NCBI GenBank assembly: GCA_905250885.1
Contig: CAJNOQ010001798.1
Coordinates: 1-28,444, forward strand
Direction: 5' to 3'
Source of the DNA: Didymodactylos carnosus
Taxonomy: Eukaryota > Rotifera > Eurotatoria > Philodinida > Philodinidae
DNA: 28,444 nucleotides
Both the position numbers and the translations under genes were made by a program. Under the pieces are notes generated by a model. It ran no database searches, was not told the origin of the DNA, and saw only the letters and a list, made by a program, of their open reading frames with translations. Shown here one piece after another: positions 10,901-19,573 of the stretch. The stretch's first letter is position 1. Each line of letters opens with the position of its first letter.

Positions 10901-13900
10901 AAAGAGAAAAAAAGAAATGATGACAAATAATCGATGGATATATAATGAAAAATTGTTTGGGTGATTGAAAAATAGCATACAGGTTATATTGAAAAATAAT
11001 ACTATCCACAATCATGTCATCTAAAAAAATATTATACTGATCTAGTAATTAGAGACGATCGTATACAATTTTTTGTTTTGATTTTTGATAACAGAAACTG
11101 TCATACACTCTCTAGTTTATACTATTATAATATAGTCCATTACAATTCTTAGCGGGAGTACACAAAAAAAAATAATAAGGATTATATCAGAGACAAATTA
11201 CATTCTACTAGCCTGCACTATCTAGTTTGCTAGTTAAAAATGAGATTGTCAACTTTTCATTATTCCTGTTATATGAAAAGCAAAATGAGGTTTAATAAGC
11301 TAACTATATTATCATTTTTCCTTTCCACGTTTTTTTTCTTTCATGTTACACTACGGAAAAAGAATGTACACAAATGTATTTCTTGTGTGTACATGTTAGA
11401 AAATCTGCATACATCATAATAATTTGGAAAAATTTCATCGTTGTAGTGTAAAATAAAATAAAAACAAAAGAGATGAAAGAACAATTTCTAAGTAATAAAA
11501 CAAAGTTTACAGGTTACAAAATAAAGTTTTAATTGTCTAATTTTTGTATATAATTAAAAAAATTAAAATCATTATGAAAGACTTTTCTTTTGACGATAAT
11601 CATACGTAATAAAAGAAAAGGTATGATTAATCATTTTTATGATAGTAAACCATCCTATACCTTTGGCATGTATCTTTTTTAAATTCTATTTAGAGTTCAG
11701 TTATTCTGAATAAATACAAAATGACCTCTTTTATATAAAGTTTTCCTCGAACATGATCCCATTCTTCTCTAATATTGAATTTGAAAAAAACACATTCAAT
11801 CGATATACTTAGCCCGTATGTTCGAAAGAAAAATTATAGTTTGTATAAGTTAAGTTAATCAATAGAAAGCAATTTGCTACTTACACGAAACATCCATTTC
11901 CAAACCATCTGATAACAATTTGTAGTTATTGTCATGTATTTTTTGATTTCCTTCACAATAAATTCGTTGTTGATGGTATTGTTTAGTAACGACAAATGTT
12001 GTTGTTAAAAGTGTTCGATATGTTTTATCTTGATTTATTAATGTTGTATTACGTTCAACTCGATGATCTGATTTTGTTTCGATTGGTAAATAAATGTCTA
12101 ATGCAGATGTGGGTAATGAACGTTGAATAAAACATAGAATACGTAATGTTTGTTTTTCTCGTATTCTTAACTTTTTTGATATTGAATCATAATGAAATAG
12201 TGGATGATAATGTTGTTGATGATCAACGTCGTTTATATGGCTAATTTTTTCCGATGTGTTGTGATTACTATTCAATGAATCAAATGGTGACAAAAGTTTG
12301 GCATTAATTTCAATTGTTTTCATTCGAACTAGAAAAAAAAGACGAGAAATAAAAAGAACAAGAGAAGAAAGAAAAACTTAATAGAGAAAATAGAAGGTGA
12401 GAAGGAAAAAAAAATCATAGATTCATAATCTGTAGGTGAGGAAAAAACTTTCATCTACAACTATCTTAAAGGGGGGGAGGGGAAGAGAGTACGGTACCGA
12501 TTTTTTTCTCTCTAAATAATGGAGCTTTTTGTAAACTTAGAAATAACAAATACTACTTCGTTCAGAACGTTATTACGTCTAAATAAATGCAAAATTTTCA
12601 TTACTATAAACAAACAAAAAGCGAATATTTAATGGGAGTTATTCGATTCAAATTAATCCATAGTTAGCTCATATGATTTGTTTAAATCAATCATACACAC
12701 TCTAGAACAACTATGACTCTATTTTGCTATGAACGATAATTGAATATGAGAAGATGCGAGATAGCGTTCAGCATTAAGTATGGAGTGAGAAAAAGTAGAA
12801 TTTATGATAATTCAAACAACAAGCTCACACTAAATTTATCAACTGCACATTTTTAAAAAAAAGTAGTATAGATCTTTTATTGTATTCATGCTCAAAAATA
12901 CTCATATTTTTTCAATGTCTAACATTTTCACATAATGTATTTGTAGTCTTTTGCATGGCCATTGTTGGTTATAATAATTGTTCTACAGTTATAATTGTAT
13001 TAACACACATTTTCTGTTGTTTTTCTATTTCCCTATCATTTATTCTCTATAGGCTACCTGAAAAAGTTATTTTAGAAAATTCTTCTGTACTTTTAATGAA
13101 CAATAGGGTTTATATAACATTAATGTATTCATAGTGTAAATGAATGATGATGATTAAGATGTTTGTTACTGCTGCCTATTTGAGATTGATTTTCAATTTT
13201 CCCAGTTTTAAAAGAACAAAAAAGAAAAAAAAAAGAGAAAGAATGCCCAAGAATTCACACCCCTTAACTGGCGGAAATACAAAACGTCGATACTCATATT
13301 AAAAATGCACACAAAGAAAAAAGAAAGAGAAGAGAGAGAGAAAGAGGAGAGAATGAAAGCTTTAACATATATCCATAACTAACTATCATTTTGAAACCAA
13401 AGTAGACAAAGAAACGTAGTAATGAGAAAGAAAAAATTTCACCCTCTATTTTTCTTAACATTACATGCCAACATTAAAAATTAACACGTATATCATCATC
13501 ATCATCATCAAATGAAGAATTATTAATATAAAACGTATTTTTAAACAACAGAAAAAAATACCTATATGGTCGTTAAACATTTTTAATTAAACCGGAAACG
13601 GGCTACTTATTCTTGCAGAAATATGAATACGGTTGTTTCAGATGAAAAATACAATTTTCTTCATAAAGTGGTTTCTATACTTTTTTCCAATTTTACTCGA
13701 GGAAGATTTTGATGTAACGAACATTTATGAGCCTCAAACAATTTCATTGACATAGTTCTATTTGCCAACGTATTACATCACTAATAGAGCAGTTCTTTTA
13801 AAGTTTGAGAATTGGATCTTTCTTCTGATGAGGTTCTTTCTAACAAAATAGACAGATCTGATACCACAGAATTAAGAGTAATCTATCTAATCTATTATAA

Positions 13901-16900
13901 TGCATTATCTTTATAAGTGAATTTTGCTGGCCATATTTAGCAAGCACTGGAAAACTATTATGGAGAACTAAAATAGTTCTAATTCTAATTTTAAATATCC
14001 TTGTCTCAAATATATTGATTAGAATTAAAAGGATAAATTTCAATTTAGGTAGAGATGCTGATTAATATTAATTTGATCTCAAGTTTGGCTTCAGATTACA
14101 GATCTATTTGACAGGGTTTGTATATGACATAAATTGTCCGCATTTTTATTCAATACGTTTCCCTTTCTGTGTCCAGTTCATATCAAAAGTTTTTTGTCTA
14201 ATCTTCTTATATGACTTTTTATATAGTCGTACATAATCCAGTTGCCAGTTGTCTAACTGCTCTCGTCTAGTTCAATTAATTGAAATATAAAATGAAATTC
14301 TCTCATTGTTTTTCTTTTCTAGTAACGATAACTATATTTTCTTGATGTCAAAATAAATGATGAAATGACTCTAACCATGCATAAATTTTTTTTTGTATCT
14401 GTGTTAGACAAAATGAAGAAAAATGCAAATTAACTAGCAAATATTTTCTCAAAACCTCTATGTCGTCTTCGTCTCATTTCTTCTGTTCATAAGAAACAAC
14501 AAGAAGAAAAAAGAAGTCAAACATGGTTAGTATAGGTCAAATAACTACGTCCCACACGCGTGTGTAAAAGAAATATTTATCAAAATGAAAATAAATTAAT
14601 ATTGGGTTAAAGAAAATTTAAAATGACGGATTTCTTGCATGCGTGTGTTTTTTAATAGAAAAAAAAAAAGAAAAAAAAATGTGTTGTATGTTCAATAGAA
14701 GAAAAGAAGTGGTACTTGATCAAGAAACGCACATACTGGGAGATGAATTTTTGATGACAAAAACCATTGTTGACTTATGAATATAGATGAAGTGCAAATT
14801 TATCATGATATAGTCTAGAAGCAAACAGATGACACAGGGAATAAAAGAAAGTAGACTTTTCCTCAGAAATATATCAGTCAGAGTGTTTAATGTTAAACTT
14901 TACAAACAAATACGAATAATTTTTTTCTGAATTACTAAATCGATAGAATCATAGTGGGAACACTAATTTCAAGAATAAATAGCGGATGACTTAGCAGATA
15001 CTATTTGCTGTAAGCAGTTTTTTCAGTCATGGATATGAACTGTTATGAAGATCCTTCTTAATTATCATCATCTTTCTTATAACTCACCAGCTAACAAAAA
15101 TTGGTTCCAAAATGATTCTTACTGCAAAAAAAAGTAATTACGATTTGTTTATGTTTCACTGAACATTTAAAATGTCAGAACTGATTTATTGTCTTAAGAA
15201 GATTCTACTGTGTATTAACGCCCTATACTTTCAAAAAGATCGGAAATTATTTCAGCAAAGTGTAACACGCTTGCTCGTTTTCTTATTTAATGTTTTCTAT
15301 AGATATACACGAACATGAGATGAGATGAATATTATTGCATGATTAAACATGCACTTGTGTCTCAAAGGGAAAATTACACTCGTGAAACATATCTACATAT
15401 ATCAATGAACACAAGCGGTGATAGAAGAGAAAAAAAAAAATGAAAAAAATACTCATTTTAGAAAATGATGAGCATGGCTAACCTCGTCAATACGAAATCT
15501 TCTTTTATTAGCTTTAATTTTTATTGTACGAGTATAATAGAAATTATCAAAAAAACTCAAAATTATTCTCTCTCCATAAAAACAAGATGTGTGAGAACTG
15601 CAAAACAAGAAAGATGATAGATGGTTACTTGATATGGAATATAGCTCGATTTATAGACAGAAGGGAACGTTGATGCAAAAAGAAAAATAACGTTCATTCG
15701 CAACAAAATAATGATATGTCTGTGAGAACGTATTGAAACCAAGAACAGCTCTAGCACTCGACCATTTGTGGAACCTTTTTCAATGTCTATTTTTTCTTTT
15801 AAAATTGTTCCATTCTACACTCTAAAAAATATGCGACTTAGGATCAAATTAAGTCGCATTAATGTGCCTTATCCTGTGAAAATAACACACATTAATGCGA
15901 CTTAATTTGATCCTAAGTCGCATTTCTTTTTAGAGTGATACTAATGACTGAATTTTCTGTAAAAAAACTTCATACGATCATATCAGAATGTTTGATCAAA
16001 AAGTAGCTAGAGTTTCTATGGCAACGAAAAATGGAACAATACTTCAAAAACAGTAAATATATAGTGTGTTTGTCATGTATGAAAGCCTCCTTCTATGCTC
16101 AGTTAGAAAAACTCAATTTAAGCATCTGAGCTCAAAGATGTTGAACTTTAATATGCGGTTTTGCAGTACCACTAACGGGAAAATCAGTTATTTATCTGTT
16201 GATGCTTTTTAGTGCGTGTAGGAAAATGCTTACAACTTTCTGTCACCGCGTCGAACAGAGCTGCATCACATTTCATTTTAACGCGATCTGTTTATTCTAC
16301 ATATGTACATAGTTAAAAAACGGATTTATGTATCGCATCGTATAGGTAACAATTTATTAAATTCTCACAATCTTATTTATAGAGCTTTCAGAAAGTCTAT
16401 TGAAAACTTAAAAGCAACCGGCAGAAGATAAGAAGTGAGACAGATTATGAAATTAAATATTTTAGACTACCCGCTGATATGTATAATACAATACTTTGGC
16501 GTTGAAAAAATTGCGGATTTCCGGAGGTGGGGGGTTTAAATGTCTATTTATTGAGAGAGATTTTATTGCGAGTCTATATAATGCAGCAAATTAAGAACGT
16601 TATCCAAGAACAAGAGCCCTGATAACATCAAAAAGATGCAGAGTAAACGAGAGAAAACTTCGCATAGAGTTAAAATGCATGAATGAAATTCCAAATTGCT
16701 TGTGCATAGGAAACGATAAAATAAAACCGGAAGAAAAATTATATAAAATGTTAGATCAATTTAATATGTTGGCAATTAGAATATGTTTGCACATTTTATT
16801 ATTCTTTGAAATAAATTTTTCTCTCACACCATCTCAGGTTAAATTTCCGTACTGAATTATGAGTACTTCTTCAAATGCATTGTCAATTATGACAGCTCTT

Positions 16901-19521
16901 TTTCCAAAGTATGTACCATTCGACAGTGACGGGCCGAGACCCAAAAGTTTGGTATGGCAATAAGTCTGGGAAAGTTTTTGCTTGCAAAAAAAAAAGTCTC
17001 GAATTTAGCAGCAGACAAAATGGACAAATTTTCATTGGTATGGCAATTGCCCCGCGATCGGCCCGCCACTGCCATCCGAAAAACGAAAACTTTCTTTTTC
17101 CAGACTAAACACTAGTATGCTGTTGTCGCTATCAGATAAAGTGTTGTTAGCGATGTCACTCTTCAGCGCTACGATAGAGCATTAGAAAATAGGGGTCGCC
17201 AGATATCTAATACCAATGCTGTAAACGTTGGACAACAGGGCTCCGCCGGGTGGATAGATGCGTGCGTGCATTTCTACACTTTTCTCAGAAGAAAAAGTTG
17301 CAAACATTTCTTTCGAACACTATCCATTTCAAAATGAGTAAATTGTAACCTCAAAAACAGATTTAGTCAAATGTAATCGATCATATTGAATATAGTGACA
17401 ACGTTTGTTAAGCCGACCGAGTGAAACGACTGAAAGACGGCTTATTACTTTTTTCCAGAGCCTATGTGTCCTTTCTTTCTCTACACTTTTGGTCGATTTT
17501 TCCATCTACCGTTCTCGGTTATCTCTGACCGTACAGATTTGAGAAAAAGATGATTCGAAAGTGGAAGAATCGTACATGACACAACTGAAGTTAGTTTGCA
17601 GGTATTTTCAATCTATACTGTACAAGTAAGCTTTTGTGCTTTTCTACCTTCAGAAAAATACACATTTTGAATATATGCTAGAAAAGCAAGCTTTTCTGCT
17701 TTTCTTTCGCCATGGTTGTCGATTTGTTTTCTTGATTTTTGGAGACCGGTCTGAATATCTAAAGATCTCAATATCTTAAAATCTGAATATCTAATAATCT
17801 TTACCAAAAAAATCATCAGTTCTTTCCAAAAATCATAAGTGTGAAAATCAGACCCTACTGGATGTCCTTCGTAGTAAATATATACTATAGTGCTTGATAT
17901 GATGAAAGCTATAGCAGACTGTATGGTAGGAGAATGAGTCACCTGATACGATAATGTGAATAATATGCTGTAGAAGATAAATGTACGTGAATAAAATTCG
18001 AAACATAATTTTGTTGTTGCTAAGGAGAAAACATTAGGTTCTTTCACTGAGATATTTTCGGTTTAAATTAATTATCTACGTAGCTTAAGTAATAGCTAGA
18101 AGCTAACCGATTCCAGAAATGTTTCACCCAGACGGCTTCCAATCTTCGCAGCGCGCAGTTGGCATCTAGTTTTTGTATGGAAAATAAAGGAAAGACAGGA
18201 GAGAAATGTTTCTCTCCTAGAAAAGTTTCCGACTTTTAATGAATACCAGTGGTTCATGATTGAGACAGTCCTAACAGTAAGTTTTATTAAAATAAGTATC
18301 TTTTAAAAAACAAAAAATCAGTCGACGGTGTTTCACGGATTATCGAACAAGTACTACTACAGCTTCGTTGACATCTAGGAGATAAACCAGAGTTTTATTG
18401 CGTTGTTATGGATAGAGCGTAAAGACTAACGCGACTTTATTTTTGACATTTTATGCCATTTTACGGTGCTTACTAGGCACTTCCGGTTCAGCTAAAAATA
18501 GTGATTCAAGAAGGATATAGCAGATATCCATTTGCTCTTTCAATTAAAGAGAGAGTATGTATGAACATTATCATGTTACTCAGGACAATGAAACAGTCGT
18601 TATATATGTCCACTTACAATTGGTTTACGGTAATGAGGTCGTAAATAACTATCTATATTTTATTCTAAATCGTCGTATTCCATGTAGATGTAATACGTTG
18701 CCGTGACAACGATCGTAAATAAACGTTTACGACTGTATGAATCTAACCTGTAGTTCAAACCTCCAATATTCTGCAGAACTATGTTACATGTGAGTTTTTT
18801 GGGAGCTATTGGGAGCATTACCTTATTCCAACTACATAGGCATGGGATGCAATTTCTTGTCCTATGAAACTCTGGTTTGCATTCCACTTTTGAAATGAAC
18901 AAATATTGGTTCTGCGTATGATTGATTTAAATAAAAATAAAACTAGTTTGGAAAAATATTTCTAGGATCGGTATAGAGAGTAATAATGCGAGCGTTGTCA
19001 CGTTTTTCCTTTTTTACTCGTTATATTACTCGAATCTATTAAAGCTAAATACTCATAATTAAAGAGAAGAGTACTTTTCATAAGATGGGAAGATTGCTGT
19101 TAACATTAAAATCTTTACTCTTTGTTTGTCTCACTCATAATCAATCATGGCATGCCATTTTGTTACCTGCAACAGTTAAATTATATTGTCTTATTGCTCC
19201 CATTGTTTCACATTCATATATCCCCGTATCATCTGACTGTAATCGTTGAATTATAAGGACAGTTGAACCATCTCGTTTTTCTAATAACATTCGTTTCTTA
19301 AAGTCCGATAATATATCACCATTACGTGTAGCCACTAATATCGGTCGTTTCCACCAAGCCGAATCAATTAAATCACATAAAAATCTTACTTCACCATATT
19401 CATGTTTATAAAGTGTTTCTATTTGATGATTTGGTGAGTTGTCATTTAAAACGAATGTTGGTATTGTCATTAATAGAATAATAAATGATCGTTGTCGACG
19501 ATAGATAATAATGTCATTCAT
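4381..19521 (-). CDS. Sidestep-like immunoglobulin-superfamily transmembrane receptor, 8 exons
   Basis: Minus-strand exons in transcript order: 19521-19167, 12328-11885, 7074-6799, 6130-5972, 5906-5781, 5716-5579, 5519-5466, 5327-4381. They sum to 2499 nt, giving 832 residues. Every intron has GT...AG ends and is phase 1, and the frame is continuous to the TAA. Domain order: signal peptide (about 1-26), V-like Ig1 (Cys49-Cys104, DDTGIYEC), Ig2 (Cys184-Cys243), Ig3 (Cys291-Trp305-Cys339, with DANP and DFGTIRCRAQNEFG), FN3-like domain (about 359-451), transmembrane helix (462-482) and a cytoplasmic tail of about 350 residues. The DANP...FTW...FGTxxCxAxNxxG...C run followed by PDPIESC...LTVNCAAGF matches my memory of the last Ig plus FN3 of arthropod Sidestep proteins, which are guidance receptors that bind Beaten-path proteins. 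It is shorter (three Ig rather than five). A cell-surface adhesion or recognition role is well supported; the Sidestep assignment is moderate. Confidence 0.75.
5389..5457. repeat. TTAATTAATTTTAATTAATTTTTT repeat in receptor intron 7
   Basis: Near-tandem units built from TTAATTAATTT fill the middle of the 138-nt intron between exons 7 and 8. The units are locally self-complementary. No function is implied. Confidence 0.7.
5579..5716 (-). CDS. Receptor exon 6: transmembrane helix
   Basis: The exon encodes about 46 residues: a short juxtamembrane stretch, the hydrophobic run LITFVIIGACLLALLLLCCC (about 462-481), then the basic stop-transfer segment SRRRKNK. This gives a type I topology with the Ig domains outside. 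Three consecutive cysteines at the inner face are candidate palmitoylation sites. Acceptor ACTTTTAG, donor ACTA|GTAAGT, phase 1. Confidence 0.85.
5781..6130 (-). CDS. Receptor exons 4-5: fibronectin-III-like domain
   Basis: Exons 6130-5972 (159 nt) and 5906-5781 (126 nt) are split by a 65-nt intron (5971-5907, GTAAAC...TTTCAG). Residues 359-453 begin TPDPIESCRYTYINATLTVN, then CAAGF, and end FRVFTKNKYGDNYEKSFSI. That is the strand order of an FN3 module placed between the last Ig and the membrane. Cysteines at 367, 380 and 414 are unusual for FN3 in general but are what I recall for the Sidestep type. Confidence 0.65.
6799..7074 (-). CDS. Receptor exon 3: Ig domain 3 (Sidestep-like)
   Basis: The exon is 276 nt, bounded by AATTTTAG and GGAG|GTATAC, phase 1. 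It encodes a complete C2/I-type Ig: VNLTCQ (Cys291), DANP, FTW (Trp305), a YITILPSL strand and DFGTIRCRAQNEFG (Cys339). An extra Cys271 near the start and Cys351 near the end may form a second disulfide. Sequons NLT, NFT and NTT are visible. Confidence 0.8.
10637..10665. repeat. Interrupted CA microsatellite
   Basis: A run of CA dinucleotides with single interruptions (ACACACATACACACACAAAC and onward) inside receptor intron 2. Confidence 0.8.
10867..10897. repeat. AG microsatellite (about 15 units)
   Basis: An uninterrupted AG run of 31 nt within a longer purine-rich tract (10861-10915), in receptor intron 2. On the transcribed sense of the receptor it is a CT-rich pyrimidine tract. Two overlapping minus-strand frames across it are artefacts of the repeat. 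Confidence 0.95.
11885..12328 (-). CDS. Receptor exon 2: Ig domain 2
   Basis: The exon has acceptor TTTCTAG at its start and donor CGT|GTAAGT at its end, both phase 1. It is 444 nt. About the first 50 residues form a His/Asn/Ser-rich linker (NHNTSEKISHINDVDHQQHYH). The Ig fold follows, with LRILC (Cys184) and RIYCEG (Cys243). The usual core Trp is not obvious, which makes this a divergent domain. The last strand, LEMDVS, leads directly into APTC of exon 3, the same linkage I recall before the final Ig of Sidestep proteins. Confidence 0.7.
13492..13510. repeat. ATC microsatellite (6 units)
   Basis: Six tandem ATC trinucleotides within receptor intron 1. Confidence 0.9.
15818..15937. mobile_element. 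Foldback / MITE-like element with nested palindromes
   Basis: Two arms, 15818-15866 and 15888-15937, are reverse complements of each other apart from one substitution and one inserted base, around a 21-nt centre. The outer ends are CACTCTAAAA and TTTTAGAGTG, so the element has clear terminal inverted repeats. Each arm contains a further inverted repeat, GCGACTTA...TAAGTCGC, so the sequence can fold as a long hairpin or a cruciform. It has no coding capacity. It fits a non-autonomous DNA transposon (MITE) mobilised in trans. No target-site duplication longer than TA is evident, and even TA is not exact. The near identity of the arms suggests recent insertion or conservation. Confidence 0.75.
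16282..16855 (+). pseudogene. Candidate decayed coding relic in receptor intron 1
   Basis: Plus-strand reading windows in different frames chain across this region. The frame from 16282 is open for 49 codons, then continues after one TAA at 16429-16431 for about 35 more codons to near 16539. A second frame is open from about 16515 to 16617. A third is open for 86 codons from 16595 to the TGA at 16853-16855 and contains a 58-codon ATG frame from 16679. The translated pieces look like mixed-composition protein (for example NLIYRAFRKSIENLKATGRR), not low-complexity sequence. A transposon-derived relic with frameshifts would look like this, but AT-rich DNA can give such windows by chance and I recognise no family. 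Confidence 0.25.
16924..17106. repeat. Structured repeat: inverted arms plus 12-nt direct repeat
   Basis: CAGTGACGGGCCGA (16924-16937) is matched at 13 of 14 positions by the reverse complement of 17058-17071. Between them TTGGTATGGCAA occurs twice, at 16949-16960 and 17035-17046. A third pair, AGTCTGGGAAAG at 16963 and the reverse complement of CTTTCTTTTTCCAGACT ending at 17106, is also inverted. The sequence is much more GC-rich than its surroundings and is open on both strands, so frames of 62-65 residues here are probably not genes. It is best read as part of an unclassified repeat element. Confidence 0.5.
17613..18047 (-). CDS. Unrecognised 144-residue ORF nested in receptor intron 1
   Basis: Apart from exons of the two main genes this is the longest ATG-initiated frame in the window. 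The first half is hydrophobic, with two or three possible membrane segments (about residues 20-35, 43-58 and 75-85). The second half is basic and contains two related segments, ERKAEKLAFLAYIQ and EGRKAQKLT, reflecting a DNA repeat around AGCTTTTCTGCTTTTCT. No known motif, intron or polyadenylation signal supports it. It sits in the less AT-rich, repeat-bearing part of the intron, on the same strand as the host gene, and could be a transposon relic or chance. Confidence 0.2.
   Translation of the reverse strand: MKEPNVFSLATTKLCFEFYSRTFIFYSILFTLSYQVTHSPTIQSAIAFIISSTIVYIYYEGHPVGSDFHTYDFWKELMIFLVKIIRYSDFKILRSLDIQTGLQKSRKQIDNHGERKAEKLAFLAYIQNVYFSEGRKAQKLTCTV
18197..18218. repeat. Short perfect hairpin
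   Basis: AGGAGAGAAA and TTTCTCTCCT form a perfect 10-bp inverted repeat with a 2-nt centre, within the repeat-rich part of receptor intron 1. Confidence 0.85.
19167..19521 (-). CDS. Receptor exon 1: signal peptide and Ig domain 1
   Basis: ATG at 19521 begins MNDIIIYRRQR, followed by the hydrophobic run SFIILLMTIPTFVL, a plausible signal peptide. The Ig domain has B-strand FLCD (Cys49), a WW pair at 56-57 and the F-strand motif DDTGIYECE (Cys104), then the G-strand YNLTVA. The donor is GCAG|GTAACA with GT at 19166-19165, phase 1. The frame runs a few codons into the intron, ending at 19141. One N-glycosylation sequon (NLT) lies in the last strand. Confidence 0.75.
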
Positions 19522-19548
19522 TTAAAGTTAAAACACAACAAATACCAT

Positions 19549-19573
19549 TTCGTCGTCGGTTTTGTGCGACGAA
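19549..19573. promoter_or_regulatory. Hairpin just upstream of the receptor start
   Basis: TTCGTCG and CGACGAA form a 7-bp stem with an 11-nt loop, 28-52 nt upstream of the receptor ATG on the minus strand, in the probable 5' UTR or core promoter. It is notable only for position and for its CG content in AT-rich surroundings. A regulatory role is speculative. Confidence 0.25.

Larger units (their letters stand above)
7075..11884 (-). other. Receptor intron 2 (about 4.8 kb), no gene recognised
   Basis: The intron lies between receptor exons 2 and 3 and is AT-rich with many poly-A/T runs. It contains simple repeats (a CA-rich tract near 10637-10665 and an AG tract at 10867-10897). Reading frames inside, for example around 8925-9131, 9194-9481 and 10733-11015, are low-complexity and lack splice or domain support. 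I did not find a further Ig exon, but a short phase-1 exon could be missed by eye. Confidence 0.5.
12329..19166 (-). other. Receptor intron 1 (about 6.8 kb) with mobile-element-like content
   Basis: The intron lies between receptor exons 1 and 2. The first part (12329-15800) is ordinary AT-rich intron sequence with purine tracts and an ATC microsatellite. From 15818 it carries a foldback element, then from about 16.2 to 18.9 kb a stretch visibly less AT-rich than its surroundings, with inverted and direct repeats and broken reading frames. That suggests the intron has grown by insertion of mobile DNA. Confidence 0.55.

Noticed and set aside
10733..11015. Two overlapping minus-strand frames rich in Ser-Leu
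   Set aside because: They translate the AG microsatellite at 10867-10897 and are low-complexity artefacts.
12880..13134. 84-residue hydrophobic plus-strand frame
   Set aside because: No ATG at its start (it begins with TTG), AT-rich hydrophobic composition, and no splice or polyadenylation support.
16887..17108. Overlapping 62- and 65-residue frames on opposite strands
   Set aside because: Both are open because of the inverted and direct repeats there. Neither shows a motif, so the region is described as a repeat element.
18660..18902. 80-residue minus-strand frame in receptor intron 1
   Set aside because: No motif, splice or polyadenylation support. Kept only as part of the repeat-bearing island.
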